DNA of 55,711 nt from positions 1 to 55,711 of the forward strand of contig CABUPE010000014.1 of NCBI GenBank assembly GCA_902493515.1. The letters are read 5' to 3'. Origin of the DNA: an uncultured Collinsella sp. (GTDB taxonomy: Bacteria > Actinomycetota > Coriobacteriia > Coriobacteriales > Coriobacteriaceae). The notes under the pieces are model-generated. The model was not told where the DNA came from, did no database searches, and worked only from the letters and a program-made list of their open reading frames with translations. Shown piece after piece: positions 7,970 to 16,243 of the stretch; position 1 is the stretch's first letter, and every line of letters starts with the position of its first letter. A program made the position numbers and the translations under genes.

Positions 7970-8110
7970 GGAAAAGGCGAAGCAGTCTGGCTTGGGGCGC
8001 GAGGCGGTTCGCCCGTGCGTCCTATACAGTAATGTCCCTTGCCCAGGATTCCCACCTGGTTCCCTCCGCAAGCCAGCGCGGGCTGTGCGGGCGCCGCGCC
8101 GGTCATTTCC
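7970..8110 (-). ncRNA. Cobalamin riboswitch (B12 element) ahead of cbiK
   Basis: On the minus strand the conserved core reads GGGAACCAGGTGGGAATCC (from 8064 leftward), then AAGGGACATTACTGTATA (8040-8023) and the 3-prime element AAGCCAGACTGC (around 7994-7983). These match the order GGGAA-N-GGTG-x-AATCC, the GGxACxxxxACTGT block and the AGCCAGxxxxC element of cobalamin riboswitches. The outer limits are approximate. It should repress cbiK and the importer genes when adenosyl- or other cobalamins are abundant. No equivalent core was seen on the plus strand for the divergent corrin operon. The 7854-8311 gap otherwise holds only the divergent promoter zone, where no convincing -35/-10 pair could be fixed. 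Confidence 0.85.
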
Positions 8111-8311
8111 TTTTATCCGATTGTCATATGCTCGTTGCCGAATCTTTTACTATGATAGTGGGCACTTTTGAACGTGTCAAAGCCAGGGCGGGCGGCATTG
8201 CGCCTCCTGCCTGCGTATTTGCGCCGATTGCCGCTGCGGGCGCCGTGTTTTGGCCGCTGCGCGAATGGCAGCGTAAACGGTTGCGATGAGAAACGGGAAG
8301 GGAAGGCTCGG

Positions 8312-9103
8312 ATGATTCATATCGTTGGCGCTGGCTCGGGCGCCGCCGACCTTATCACGCTGCGCGGGGCGCGCCTTTTGCGCGCGGCCGACGTGGTCGT
8401 TTGGGCGGGGAGCCTTGTGAACCCCGAGCTGCTCGCCGGGTGCAAGGAATCCTGCATCGTCTACGACAGCGCGCACATGACCTTGGAGGAAGTGCTCGAC
8501 GTGATGTGCGCGGCAGATGCGCGGGGCGAGGAAGTGGTGCGCCTGCACACGGGCGACCCGTGCCTGTACGGCGCCATCCAGGAGCAGATGGACGCGCTCG
8601 ACGCGCGCGGCGTGGACTACGAGGTGGTGCCCGGCGTGTCGAGCTTTTGCGGTGCCGCGGCGGCGCTTCGCCAGGAATATACGCTGCCGGGAATCAGCCA
8701 GTCGGTCGTGATCACGCGGCTTTCCGGGCGCACCCCCATGCCCGCGGGCGAGGGCATGCGCACCATGGCGGAAAGCGGCTCGACTATGGTCATCTTCCTG
8801 AGCTCGGGTATGCTCGCCGAGCTTTCCGCCGAGCTTTTGGCCGCGGGCCGCAGCTCCGATGAGCCGGCGGCGCTCGTGTACAAGGCGACCTGGCCTGAGG
8901 AGCGCGTGGTGCGATGCACAGTGGGCACGCTCGCCGATGCGGGCGCGCGAGAGGGCATCGACCGCACGGCGCTCGTGGTGGTGGGCCGCGTGCTCGGAGC
9001 TCGCGGCAGGGTTGCACACAACGGCGCGCAAGCGGAGTCGTACGAGCGCAGCAAGCTTTACGACCCTTCGTTTTCCACGGGGTATCGGAAGGCGAGCAGC
9101 TAG
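8312..9103 (+). CDS. cbiF: Cobalt-precorrin-4 C11-methyltransferase
   Basis: A 263-residue SAM-dependent methyltransferase of the tetrapyrrole methylase fold (CbiF/CobM). Evidence is the N-terminal MIHIVGAGSGAADLITLRG, HTGDPCLYGAIQEQM, VVPGVSSFCGAAAAL and the CbiF/CobM-specific TRLSGRTPMP and late YERSKLYDP segments. Start 8312 follows GGGAAGGGAAGG and removes a spurious 48-residue extension. It is the first gene of the plus-strand corrin operon, divergent from the riboswitch-controlled cbiK operon; cbiD starts one base after its stop. Confidence 0.95.
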   Translation: MIHIVGAGSGAADLITLRGARLLRAADVVVWAGSLVNPELLAGCKESCIVYDSAHMTLEEVLDVMCAADARGEEVVRLHTGDPCLYGAIQEQMDALDARGVDYEVVPGVSSFCGAAAALRQEYTLPGISQSVVITRLSGRTPMPAGEGMRTMAESGSTMVIFLSSGMLAELSAELLAAGRSSDEPAALVYKATWPEERVVRCTVGTLADAGAREGIDRTALVVVGRVLGARGRVAHNGAQAESYERSKLYDPSFSTGYRKASS

Positions 9104-9104
9104 C

Positions 9105-10289
9105 GTGGCCTTCGAGCACTACATATATACCGGGACGACCCGCCTGCGCTGCGGCTACACCACGGGGAGCTGCGCCGCGCTCGCGGCGAAGGCGGCCTGC
9201 GAGATGCTCTTGTCACGAAAGCCCGTCGGCCTCGTGTCGATCGTCACCCCTGGCGGGCTGCCCGTCGAGGCGAACGTGGTCGACGCATGCATCGGCGAGG
9301 GGTGCGCCCAGTGTGCCGTGCGAAAGGACGCAGGCGACGATGCCGATGTGACCGACGGCGTGCTCGTGTACGCGCGCGTGGAACATGCGGGGTCGGGCAC
9401 GGGCGCTGCGGGCAGCAAGGACGTACCCGCGCACGAATCGGAAGTTTCCGTCGACGGCGGCGTGGGCGTGGGGCGCGTGACGTTGCCCGGGCTCGAGCAG
9501 CCGGTGGGGGCGGCCGCCATCAACGCGACGCCGCGCGCGATGATCACTTCGGCGGTGCGCGAGGTGTGCGCCGTGCACGGCTTTTCTGGAGATATTGCTG
9601 TGACGATTTCGGTACCCGAGGGCGTTGCCCTTGCCGAAAAGACCTTTAACCCGCACCTGGGGATAAAGGACGGCATCTCTATCCTGGGCACGACGGGCAT
9701 CGTCGAACCGCGCAGCCTCGCTGCCTTGCGCGACAGCATCGAGCTTGAGATCCGGCAGCATGCGGCTATGGGGCGGCGCGGAGTCGTGCTCACGCCCGGC
9801 AACTACGGCGGGCAGTTCATCTCGGGGCATTTCCACCTAAACGGTGCGCCGGTGGTCTTCATCTCCAACTTCGTGGGCGAAGCGATTGATTGCTGCGTTC
9901 GCGAAGGATTCACCAATGTCCTTCTTGTGGGACACATCGGCAAGCTGGTGAAGGTCGCTGGCGGCATCATGGACACCCATTCGCGTACCGCTGACTGCCG
10001 CGCGGAGATTCTGGCCGCCCACGCGGCCTTGGCCGGCGCGGGCGCGAAGACCGTGCGTGAGATCATGTCGTCGGTCACGACCACGGCGGCGCTCGAGGTA
10101 ATCGAGGCCGCCGGCGTGGGGGACGCTGCGCGCGCCTCGCTCGCTGCGGCAATCGAGGACAGGTTGCGCCGCCGCGCGGCGGGCGCATGCGACATCGCCG
10201 CGGTTGTGTTCGACGCCGAGCGCCGCGAGCTTTTCCGCACGTCGGGCGCCGATGCAGTCATCGGGGAATTGGGGGCGACGTATGAGTAA
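9105..10289 (+). CDS. cbiD: Cobalt-precorrin-5B C1-methyltransferase
   Basis: A 394-residue CbiD enzyme that methylates C1 of cobalt-precorrin-5B. The N-terminal RLRCGYTTGSCAALAAKAA, INATPRAMI, NPHLGIKDGISILGTTGIV and VLLVGHIGKLVKVAGGIM segments are characteristic. The start is taken as GTG at 9105, one base after the cbiF stop; it keeps the expected length. Its last codons overlap the ATG of the truncated cbiL at 10282. Confidence 0.95.
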   Translation: MAFEHYIYTGTTRLRCGYTTGSCAALAAKAACEMLLSRKPVGLVSIVTPGGLPVEANVVDACIGEGCAQCAVRKDAGDDADVTDGVLVYARVEHAGSGTGAAGSKDVPAHESEVSVDGGVGVGRVTLPGLEQPVGAAAINATPRAMITSAVREVCAVHGFSGDIAVTISVPEGVALAEKTFNPHLGIKDGISILGTTGIVEPRSLAALRDSIELEIRQHAAMGRRGVVLTPGNYGGQFISGHFHLNGAPVVFISNFVGEAIDCCVREGFTNVLLVGHIGKLVKVAGGIMDTHSRTADCRAEILAAHAALAGAGAKTVREIMSSVTTTAALEVIEAAGVGDAARASLAAAIEDRLRRRAAGACDIAAVVFDAERRELFRTSGADAVIGELGATYE

Positions 10290-10515
10290 AGGCGTGCTGT
10301 ACGGCGTGCGCCGCGCAATCGGCTGGCCGGGGACGAAAGTGGTCATGAAGGCGCGCCGCTCGCTTGCGGACACGAAGCGCATCCTTCGCGAGGAGGGCGC
10401 CTTCGACGGTGCCGAGCTCGTAGAGGACTGTGGGCTTCCGGGCGAGCGCGTGTACCGCTCGCTCGACGATGTGCCCGATCGGGGCAGCTACTTCTCGACG
10501 ATGGTGGTGCGCTAG
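10282..10515 (+). pseudogene. cbiL: Internally deleted precorrin-2/cobalt-factor II C20-methyltransferase (cbiL)
   Basis: Only 77 codons remain where CbiL is usually about 230-240 residues. The first nine, MSKGVLYGV, are a typical CbiL N-terminus, which should continue into a GxGPGDPE SAM-binding loop. Instead the frame runs straight into sequence resembling the CbiL C-terminus: TKVVMKARRSLADTKRIL, LPGERVYRSLDDVPD and the terminal YFSTMVVR (compare LPGEQCW...YFSTILVN in Salmonella CbiL). Some 155-160 internal residues with both SAM loops are missing, in frame. The product cannot be a working methyltransferase. The overlap with cbiD and the abutting cbiG start are kept, so coupling in the operon is preserved. 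No other cbiL is present in the window. A deletion in the strain or an assembly collapse are both possible. Confidence 0.8.
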
Positions 10516-11649
10516 ATGAGGATTTCCTGCATAGCGTTCACCGAGAGGGGGTATGCGTTGGCGGAGCGCACCGCACGCGCGCTTTCCGATTGCGCGCAGA
10601 CAGGTGAAGATGACCCTGGCTGGGACGTTTCCGTTTCGCGCGGGTTCGGCGAGGGGAAGGCCGACCTGCGCGCATGGACGGCGCTTGCGTGGGAAGCGTC
10701 GGACGCGCTTCTGTTCGTGGGCGCGGCGGGCATCGCCGTGCGGGCGATCGCGCCGCATGTCGCCTCGAAGGCAACCGATTCCGCGGTTGTGGTGATTGAC
10801 GAGGCGGGGCGCTTTGCCGTCCCGCTTTTGTCGGGGCATTTGGGCGGTGCGAACGAGCTTGCGCAAACTGTGGCACGCGCGGCAGGGGCCATCCCCGTCA
10901 TCACCACGGCGACCGACGTCCGCGGCGTGTGGGCGGTGGATACGTGGGCGCGCTGTGCGGGGCTCGCCGTTTCGAATCCCGAGGCCATCAAGCGAGTGTC
11001 GGCGCAGCTGCTTTCGGGCGGGCGCGTGACGCTCTATTCCGACATGCCGATTTCGGGACAGCCGCCTGAGGGGGTTGACATTGCGTCCGACCGCGCTCGG
11101 GCCGATATCGTCGTATCGTCGTTCGCTGGCGCGAATGCAGGTGCGTCCGTTCGCGCGGCGGAGACAACGGGCGAGGTCGTGCCCGCCGGTGAGACGGGGA
11201 AGCCGGTCGGCGTGCGGGCGCAGGCGCCTGCGCCCGAGCCGCTTCGCCTTGTCGTGCCCTGCATCGTTGCGGGCATAGGGTGCCGTCGCGGTGCGTGCGC
11301 CGAAGCGATCGGGGAGGCGTTTCTTCTCGCGTGCGGGCAGGCGGGTATCTCGCCTTCGGCCGTGCGCGAGGCGGCGACGATCGACGTGAAGGCGCACGAG
11401 GAGGGTCTGCTCGCCTTCTGCCGCGCGCGCAATATCCCGCTTGCGACGTATTCCGCAGAGGAGTTGTCGCAGGTCGAAGGCAGCGTTTCGCCATCTGATT
11501 TCGTGCGCGCGATGGTGGGGGTCGACAACGTGTGCGAGCGCGCGGCGCTCGCGGGCGGGGGCAAACTTATCTTCCCGAAGCTCGCTCACGGCGGTGTGAC
11601 CGTCGCGTTTTCCAAGGTAACTATCAAACTTTCGTTTAAGGAGCGGTGA
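10516..11649 (+). CDS. cbiG: Cobalt-precorrin-5A hydrolase
   Basis: A 377-residue CbiG protein that opens the delta-lactone of cobalt-precorrin-5A and releases acetaldehyde. Visible segments are the N-terminal domain (LLFVGAAGIAVRAIAPHV and VPLLSGHLGGANELA) and the C-terminal domain (CIVAGIGCRRGACAEAI and GVDNVCERAAL). A Pro/Ala-rich linker separates them near residues 215-240. The ATG abuts the stop of the truncated cbiL, and the gene overlaps cbiH by one base. Confidence 0.94.
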   Translation: MRISCIAFTERGYALAERTARALSDCAQTGEDDPGWDVSVSRGFGEGKADLRAWTALAWEASDALLFVGAAGIAVRAIAPHVASKATDSAVVVIDEAGRFAVPLLSGHLGGANELAQTVARAAGAIPVITTATDVRGVWAVDTWARCAGLAVSNPEAIKRVSAQLLSGGRVTLYSDMPISGQPPEGVDIASDRARADIVVSSFAGANAGASVRAAETTGEVVPAGETGKPVGVRAQAPAPEPLRLVVPCIVAGIGCRRGACAEAIGEAFLLACGQAGISPSAVREAATIDVKAHEEGLLAFCRARNIPLATYSAEELSQVEGSVSPSDFVRAMVGVDNVCERAALAGGGKLIFPKLAHGGVTVAFSKVTIKLSFKER

Positions 11650-12392
11650 TGGGAAAGCTCTTCGTGGTGGGGATCGGCCCGGGCGGCCCCGACGGCATGA
11701 CGATTGCGGCCCGGCGCGCGCTCGAGGCGGCCGACATCGTTGTGGGGTACACGAAATACGTGGAGCTCGCGCTCGCCGCCGTGCCCGACGCGGCGCATCT
11801 CGCGACGCCGATGATGCGCGAGGTCGAACGGTGCCGCCTGGCGCTTTCGCGCGCGCAGAGCGGAGAAGCCGTGGCGCTCGTGTGCAGCGGTGACGCGGGC
11901 GTGTACGGCATGGCGAGCCCCGTGCTGGAGCTTGCGGAGGACTACCCCGATGTAGACGTGGAAGTTATCGCCGGGGCCACCGCGGCTCAGAGCGGGTCGG
12001 CGGTGCTCGGCGCCCCGCTTGCCCACGACTTCGCGGTCGTGTCGCTCTCCGACCTGCTCACGCCATGGGAGGTCATCGAGCGCAGGCTCGCCGCCGTGGC
12101 GAGCGCCGACTTCTGCATCTGTTTGTACAACCCGCGCAGCAGAAAGCGCGCCGACAGGCTCTCACGCGCGGCGAAGATTATGCTCGAATGGAAGGCCCCC
12201 GACACGCTCTGCGGCTGGGTACGCAACATCGGGCGCGAGGGGCAGCAGTCGGGCATGTGCAGGCTCTCCGAGCTGGGGGAGATCGACGCCGACATGTTCA
12301 CCACCGTGTTCGTCGGCAACGCGGACACGAAGCTCGTGGGCGGCCGTATGGTCACGCCGCGCGGGTATCGGGAGATTCCATGCGAAAGGTAA
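11649..12392 (+). CDS. cbiH: Cobalt-precorrin-3 C17-methyltransferase
   Basis: A 247-residue SAM-dependent methyltransferase (CbiH/CobJ) that methylates C17 and drives ring contraction. Evidence is the N-terminal LFVVGIGPGGPDGMT, the CSGDAGVYGMASPVLEL loop, GATAAQSGSAVLGAPLAHDF, the SLSDLLTPW signature and YNPRSRKR. AAGGAG at 11638-11643 supports ATG 11649; a GTG three bases earlier is possible. It overlaps the cbiET start by 13 bp. Confidence 0.95.
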   Translation: MGKLFVVGIGPGGPDGMTIAARRALEAADIVVGYTKYVELALAAVPDAAHLATPMMREVERCRLALSRAQSGEAVALVCSGDAGVYGMASPVLELAEDYPDVDVEVIAGATAAQSGSAVLGAPLAHDFAVVSLSDLLTPWEVIERRLAAVASADFCICLYNPRSRKRADRLSRAAKIMLEWKAPDTLCGWVRNIGREGQQSGMCRLSELGEIDADMFTTVFVGNADTKLVGGRMVTPRGYREIPCER

Positions 12393-13729
12393 CGATCATC
12401 GGGGCGGGGCCCGGAAACCCCGACTTGCTCTCGCGCTCGGCGCTCGACGCGATCGGCATCGCCGACGTGGTCATCGGCGCTCATCGCGCGCTTGTCGGCA
12501 TCGACGTGCCGCCCGACGTGGTGAGATGCGAGCTCGTGAAGACGGCGGATATCGTCGCCGCGCTCACCGATGCGGCGTCGTGGCAGCGCGCCGTGGTCGT
12601 GATGACGGGCGATGTGGGGCTGTTCAGCGGCGCGCGCCGCCTGGTGGAGGCGCTCTCCGGCGATGCGCAGGTGGACGTGCGCGTCATTCCCGGCATAAGC
12701 TCAGCGTCTTATCTCGCCGCGCGCCTTGCGCGTCCATGGCAGGATTGGCGCTTCGCGAGCGCTCACGGCGTGGCGTGCGACATCGTGGCCGAGGCCGAGC
12801 GCTCAGGCGAGCTCTTCCTCGCCACGTCGGGCGGGGAAGACCCCTCGCGGCTTTCGGGCGAGCTTGTGCAGGCGGGCTTCGTGGATGCGCGCGTGACGGT
12901 GGCCGAGCGCCTGTCGTACCCCGACGAGCGCATCACCTGCGCGACCGCAAGTGAAATCGCAGGTCAGACGTTCGACGACTTGAACGTGATGCTTATCGAG
13001 TTCGCAGGCGGCGCCGGATCGCCTGCGGGCTCTAGCGCAGCCTCCGAGGCGCCGGCCGGCGCGTCATCGCCCGCGGCGGTTTCTTCCGCGGCGGACCCTG
13101 CGGGCGCATCCCGCGCCGCGAGCTCCCGCTGGCCGTACGCTTCCTCGGGCATTCCCGACGAGCTCTTCATCCGCGGCGACGTTCCCATGACCAAGCAGGA
13201 GGTGCGCGCCGTCGCGCTCGCGAAGCTGCGCCTTACCGCTACCGACACCGTGTGGGACGTCGGAGCCGGCACGGGGAGCGTGTCGATCGAGGCGGCGCTC
13301 GTCGCGCGAGTGGGGTCGGTATGGGCGGTCGAGCGCAACGCGGCCGGCGTGCGGCTCATCCGAGAGAACGCGGATGCATTCGGCTGCGGCAACGTGCATG
13401 CGGTCCCCGGTGTCGCCCCCGAAGCGCTCGCGAAACTGCCCGTCCCCGACGCCGTGTTCGTCGGCGGGAGCGCGGGTGAGCTTCCCTCCATCGTGGAGGC
13501 GGCGCTCGAGAAAAACTCGCAGGTTCGCCTGTGCGTGCCATGCGTCACCGTTGAGACGCTCACCGAGGCGTGCGCGCTCCTCTCGGGTTCGCGCTTTAAG
13601 GGGTTCGAGGCGTGCCAGGTGTCGGCCGTCCGCGCCGAGGCTGTAGGCTCGTACCATCTTATGAAGGCGCAAAACCCCGTGTTCCTCGTCAGCGCGCGTG
13701 GTGCAGGTGGGGAAGGCGGCGCCCGGTGA
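12380..13729 (+). CDS. cbiET: Bifunctional cobalt-precorrin-7 C5- / cobalt-precorrin-6B C15-methyltransferase (decarboxylating), CbiE-CbiT fusion
   Basis: A 449-residue fusion equivalent to CobL. Residues 1 to about 210 are a CbiE-type methylase (ITIIGAGPGNPDLL-like start RKVTIIGAGPGNPDLLS, MTGDVGLFSGARRLVEAL, VIPGISSASYLAARLA). A Ser/Ala/Pro-rich linker of about 45 residues follows. Residues about 260-449 are CbiT, with DELFIRGDVPMTKQEVRA and the Rossmann loop VWDVGAGTGSVSIEAAL. The two halves act on C5 and C15 and remove the C12 acetate carboxyl. The ATG at 12380 lies inside the end of cbiH, so translation is coupled. Confidence 0.95.
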   Translation: MRKVTIIGAGPGNPDLLSRSALDAIGIADVVIGAHRALVGIDVPPDVVRCELVKTADIVAALTDAASWQRAVVVMTGDVGLFSGARRLVEALSGDAQVDVRVIPGISSASYLAARLARPWQDWRFASAHGVACDIVAEAERSGELFLATSGGEDPSRLSGELVQAGFVDARVTVAERLSYPDERITCATASEIAGQTFDDLNVMLIEFAGGAGSPAGSSAASEAPAGASSPAAVSSAADPAGASRAASSRWPYASSGIPDELFIRGDVPMTKQEVRAVALAKLRLTATDTVWDVGAGTGSVSIEAALVARVGSVWAVERNAAGVRLIRENADAFGCGNVHAVPGVAPEALAKLPVPDAVFVGGSAGELPSIVEAALEKNSQVRLCVPCVTVETLTEACALLSGSRFKGFEACQVSAVRAEAVGSYHLMKAQNPVFLVSARGAGGEGGAR

Positions 13730-15108
13730 GCACGACCATCCCGCGCTTCATGGTCGCTGCGCCCTCGAGCGGGAGCGGCAAGACGGTCGTTACGTGCGCG
13801 CTCCTGCGCGCGCTCGCACGCCGCGGCCTTGCATGCGCGGCCTTCAAATGCGGCCCCGACTACATTGACCCGCTCTTTCATCGTCGCGTCGTGGGTGCGC
13901 GCTCGGGCAACTTAGACGGCTTCTTCACCGACGCCCCGACGCTGCGCGCCCTGCTCGCACGCGGCGCCGCGAGTGCGGATGTCGCGGTGCTCGAGGGGGT
14001 CATGGGCTTCTACGACGGCATGGCGCCCGGCGTGGCCGACGCGAGCAGCTACCAGGTTGCGCGCGACACTGAAACGCCGGTCGTTTTAGTGGTGAACGGG
14101 CGCGGGGCGTCTTTATCGCTCGCCGCCGTAATCCGCGGCATCGCCGAGTTCCTGCCTTGTGCGAACGTGCGCGGCGTCGTGCTGAACAAGACGAGCGCCG
14201 CTGCCTGCGCCTACGCGGCGCCTGCGATCGAGAAGCACACGGGCGTCGCGGTTTTGGGGAATATCCCCGCCGACGAGGCGTTCTCGCTCGAAAGCCGGCA
14301 TCTGGGGCTTGTGACCGCCGACGAGGTCGAGCAGCTTTCTGCGCGCATCGACAAGATGGCCGAGCTGGTGGAAAAGACCGTCGACGTCGACCGCTTGCTC
14401 GAAACAGCGGCGACGGCACCCGATATCCGCGAGGAACCTTACCGGTTGGAGCCGATCGCGGGAGCGCGGCCCATCGTCGCCGTCGCCCGTGACGAGGCGT
14501 TCTCGTTCTACTACGAGGAGAACCTGCGCGCGCTCGAGGACCTGGGTTGCGAGCTGGCCTTTTTCAGCCCCTTGTGTGATAGTGAGTTGCCCCGGGGGAC
14601 AAGCGCCCTCTATCTGGGAGGCGGCTACCCGGAGCTCCATGCGCGGCAGCTCTCCGAGAACGCGCCGATGCGCGAGGCGGTGCGGCGCGCGGTGGAATCC
14701 GGCATGCCGACGGTCGCCGAATGCGGTGGGTTTCTGTACCTGCAGCGTGAAATCGCCGATAGCGAGGGGCGGCGCTGGCCTGTTGCGGGCGCCCTTGAGG
14801 GCGCAAGCGAGAACGGGGGAAGGCTGTCCCATTTCGGGTACGTGGAGCTCACTTCCCAACGCGACGGGCTCTACGGGCCGCGCGGCACACGCATCCGCGC
14901 GCACGAGTTCCACTACTGGCAGTCCACCTGCCCGGGCGGCGACTTCTGGGCGCAGAAGCCCCGGCGCGACAAGGGCTGGCCGTGCATGACGACCACCCCG
15001 TCCCTGGTTGCGGGCTTCCCGCATGTGTACTATCCTGCGAACCCCGACGTTGCGCGCACGTTCGCGTCTGCCGCAGCGTCGTTCGCAGAGAGGAGACGGC
15101 ATGGCTGA
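13726..15108 (+). CDS. cbiA: Cobyrinate a,c-diamide synthase
   Basis: A 460-residue ATP- and glutamine-dependent amidase. The N-terminal dethiobiotin-synthetase-like domain carries the P-loop APSSGSGKTVVT and KCGPDYIDPLFH; the C-terminal class I glutaminase-like domain has LYLGGGYPELHA and the catalytic Cys in AECGGFLYLQ, with a late REHEFHY-type RAHEFHYW. The start is a GTG at 13726 overlapping the TGA of cbiET by three bases and gives the normal family length. Its end overlaps cobT. Confidence 0.95.
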   Translation: MSTTIPRFMVAAPSSGSGKTVVTCALLRALARRGLACAAFKCGPDYIDPLFHRRVVGARSGNLDGFFTDAPTLRALLARGAASADVAVLEGVMGFYDGMAPGVADASSYQVARDTETPVVLVVNGRGASLSLAAVIRGIAEFLPCANVRGVVLNKTSAAACAYAAPAIEKHTGVAVLGNIPADEAFSLESRHLGLVTADEVEQLSARIDKMAELVEKTVDVDRLLETAATAPDIREEPYRLEPIAGARPIVAVARDEAFSFYYEENLRALEDLGCELAFFSPLCDSELPRGTSALYLGGGYPELHARQLSENAPMREAVRRAVESGMPTVAECGGFLYLQREIADSEGRRWPVAGALEGASENGGRLSHFGYVELTSQRDGLYGPRGTRIRAHEFHYWQSTCPGGDFWAQKPRRDKGWPCMTTTPSLVAGFPHVYYPANPDVARTFASAAASFAERRRHG

Positions 15109-16243
15109 AGCAACCGAAACCGCGTTGGCCTGCATCCGCGAGGAAGTCGAGCGCGCGTTCTCGTCGGCGCCGGGCGCCGTGCTCGAAGCCGCGCTCTCCC
15201 GGATCGCGCCCGCAGACGAGTGCGCCCGCGCCGCCGCGTACGCCGCGTGGGACTCCATCGCGCATCCCTTGCGGGGATTGGGCGACTTTGAAGACGCCGT
15301 CGCGTGTATCGCCGCGGCTCAGGGGAGCGCCGAGGTGGCCGAGTTTCCCCGTGCACTCGCGGTATTCTTCTCCGACAACGGGGTCGTTGCCGAAGGCGTG
15401 TCGCAAAGCGGACAAGACGTGACGCGAGCCGTCGCGCGCAACATGTGCGAGGGGGCCACGAGTGCCTGCCGCATGGCGGCGTTCGCGGGTGCCGAGGTCG
15501 TGCCCGTCGACGTGGGTATGGCCCGGGGCATAGAAGACGCGCGCATGGTGCGCGCGAACGTGCGGCGGGGGAGCGACAACATCGCGCACGGCGCCGCTAT
15601 GTCTCGCGATGGGGCCGTGCGCGCAATCGAGGTCGGAATCGCCGTCGCGTTCGGGCTTGCCCGCGCCGACGTGCGCCTTCTCGTCGCGGGCGAGATGGGC
15701 ATCGGCAACACGACCACCTCGGCGGCGGTGGCCGCAGTGCTCCTCCGGGCGGACGCGCGGAGCCTCGTCGGGCGCGGCGCGGGGCTCTCGGACGCCTCAC
15801 TCGCGCGCAAGCGCGACGTGGTCGAGCGCGCTATCGACGCGAACTCGCCCGATCCCGCCGACCCGATCGACGTGCTCTCGAAGGTGGGCGGCTTCGACAT
15901 CGCGGCGATGTGCGGCTTCTACCTGGGGGCCGCGGCCTCGAAGGCGCCGGCGCTCCTCGACGGGGTAGTATCCTGCACGGCGGCCCTGTGCGCGGCGCGC
16001 CTGTGCCCCAACGCCTTGGGCTACCTCGTGGGCACCCACGCATCAAGTGAACCCGCAAGCCAGGAGCTCCTTCGCGAGCTCGGCATAAAGGCACCCCTCG
16101 ACGCAGGCATGCACTTGGGCGAGGGCGCGGGCGCCATGGCGTATCTGCCCCTTCTGGATTCGGCGCTGCGCGTGTACCGGGATGGGAAGACGTTCACGGC
16201 GACTGGCATGGCTGCTTACGAGCATTTCGAGGCCTGGAAATGA
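15101..16243 (+). CDS. cobT: Nicotinate-nucleotide--dimethylbenzimidazole phosphoribosyltransferase
   Basis: A 380-residue CobT enzyme that makes alpha-ribazole phosphate, activating the lower ligand base. Diagnostic segments are VFFSDNGVVAEGVSQS, GEMGIGNTTTSAAVAA and the C-terminal DAGMHLGEGAGAMAYLPLL, whose Glu is the catalytic base. AGAGAGGAGAC lies just before ATG 15101, which is inside the end of cbiA. No base-synthesis genes (bza) are in the window, so which lower ligand is used is not shown. Confidence 0.95.
   Translation: MAEATETALACIREEVERAFSSAPGAVLEAALSRIAPADECARAAAYAAWDSIAHPLRGLGDFEDAVACIAAAQGSAEVAEFPRALAVFFSDNGVVAEGVSQSGQDVTRAVARNMCEGATSACRMAAFAGAEVVPVDVGMARGIEDARMVRANVRRGSDNIAHGAAMSRDGAVRAIEVGIAVAFGLARADVRLLVAGEMGIGNTTTSAAVAAVLLRADARSLVGRGAGLSDASLARKRDVVERAIDANSPDPADPIDVLSKVGGFDIAAMCGFYLGAAASKAPALLDGVVSCTAALCAARLCPNALGYLVGTHASSEPASQELLRELGIKAPLDAGMHLGEGAGAMAYLPLLDSALRVYRDGKTFTATGMAAYEHFEAWK

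Noticed and set aside
8180..8216. AAAGCCAGGGCGGGC on the plus strand, resembling the 3-prime element of a B12 riboswitch before cbiF
   Set aside because: The required GGGAA...GGTG...AATCC core and the ACTGT block are not found upstream on that strand; the likeness is to a short GC-rich word only.
10204..10515. Reading the cbiL remnant as a distinct small gene starting at 10204
   Set aside because: That extension lies inside cbiD; the ATG at 10282 gives a genuine CbiL N-terminus, and the remainder matches the CbiL C-terminus.
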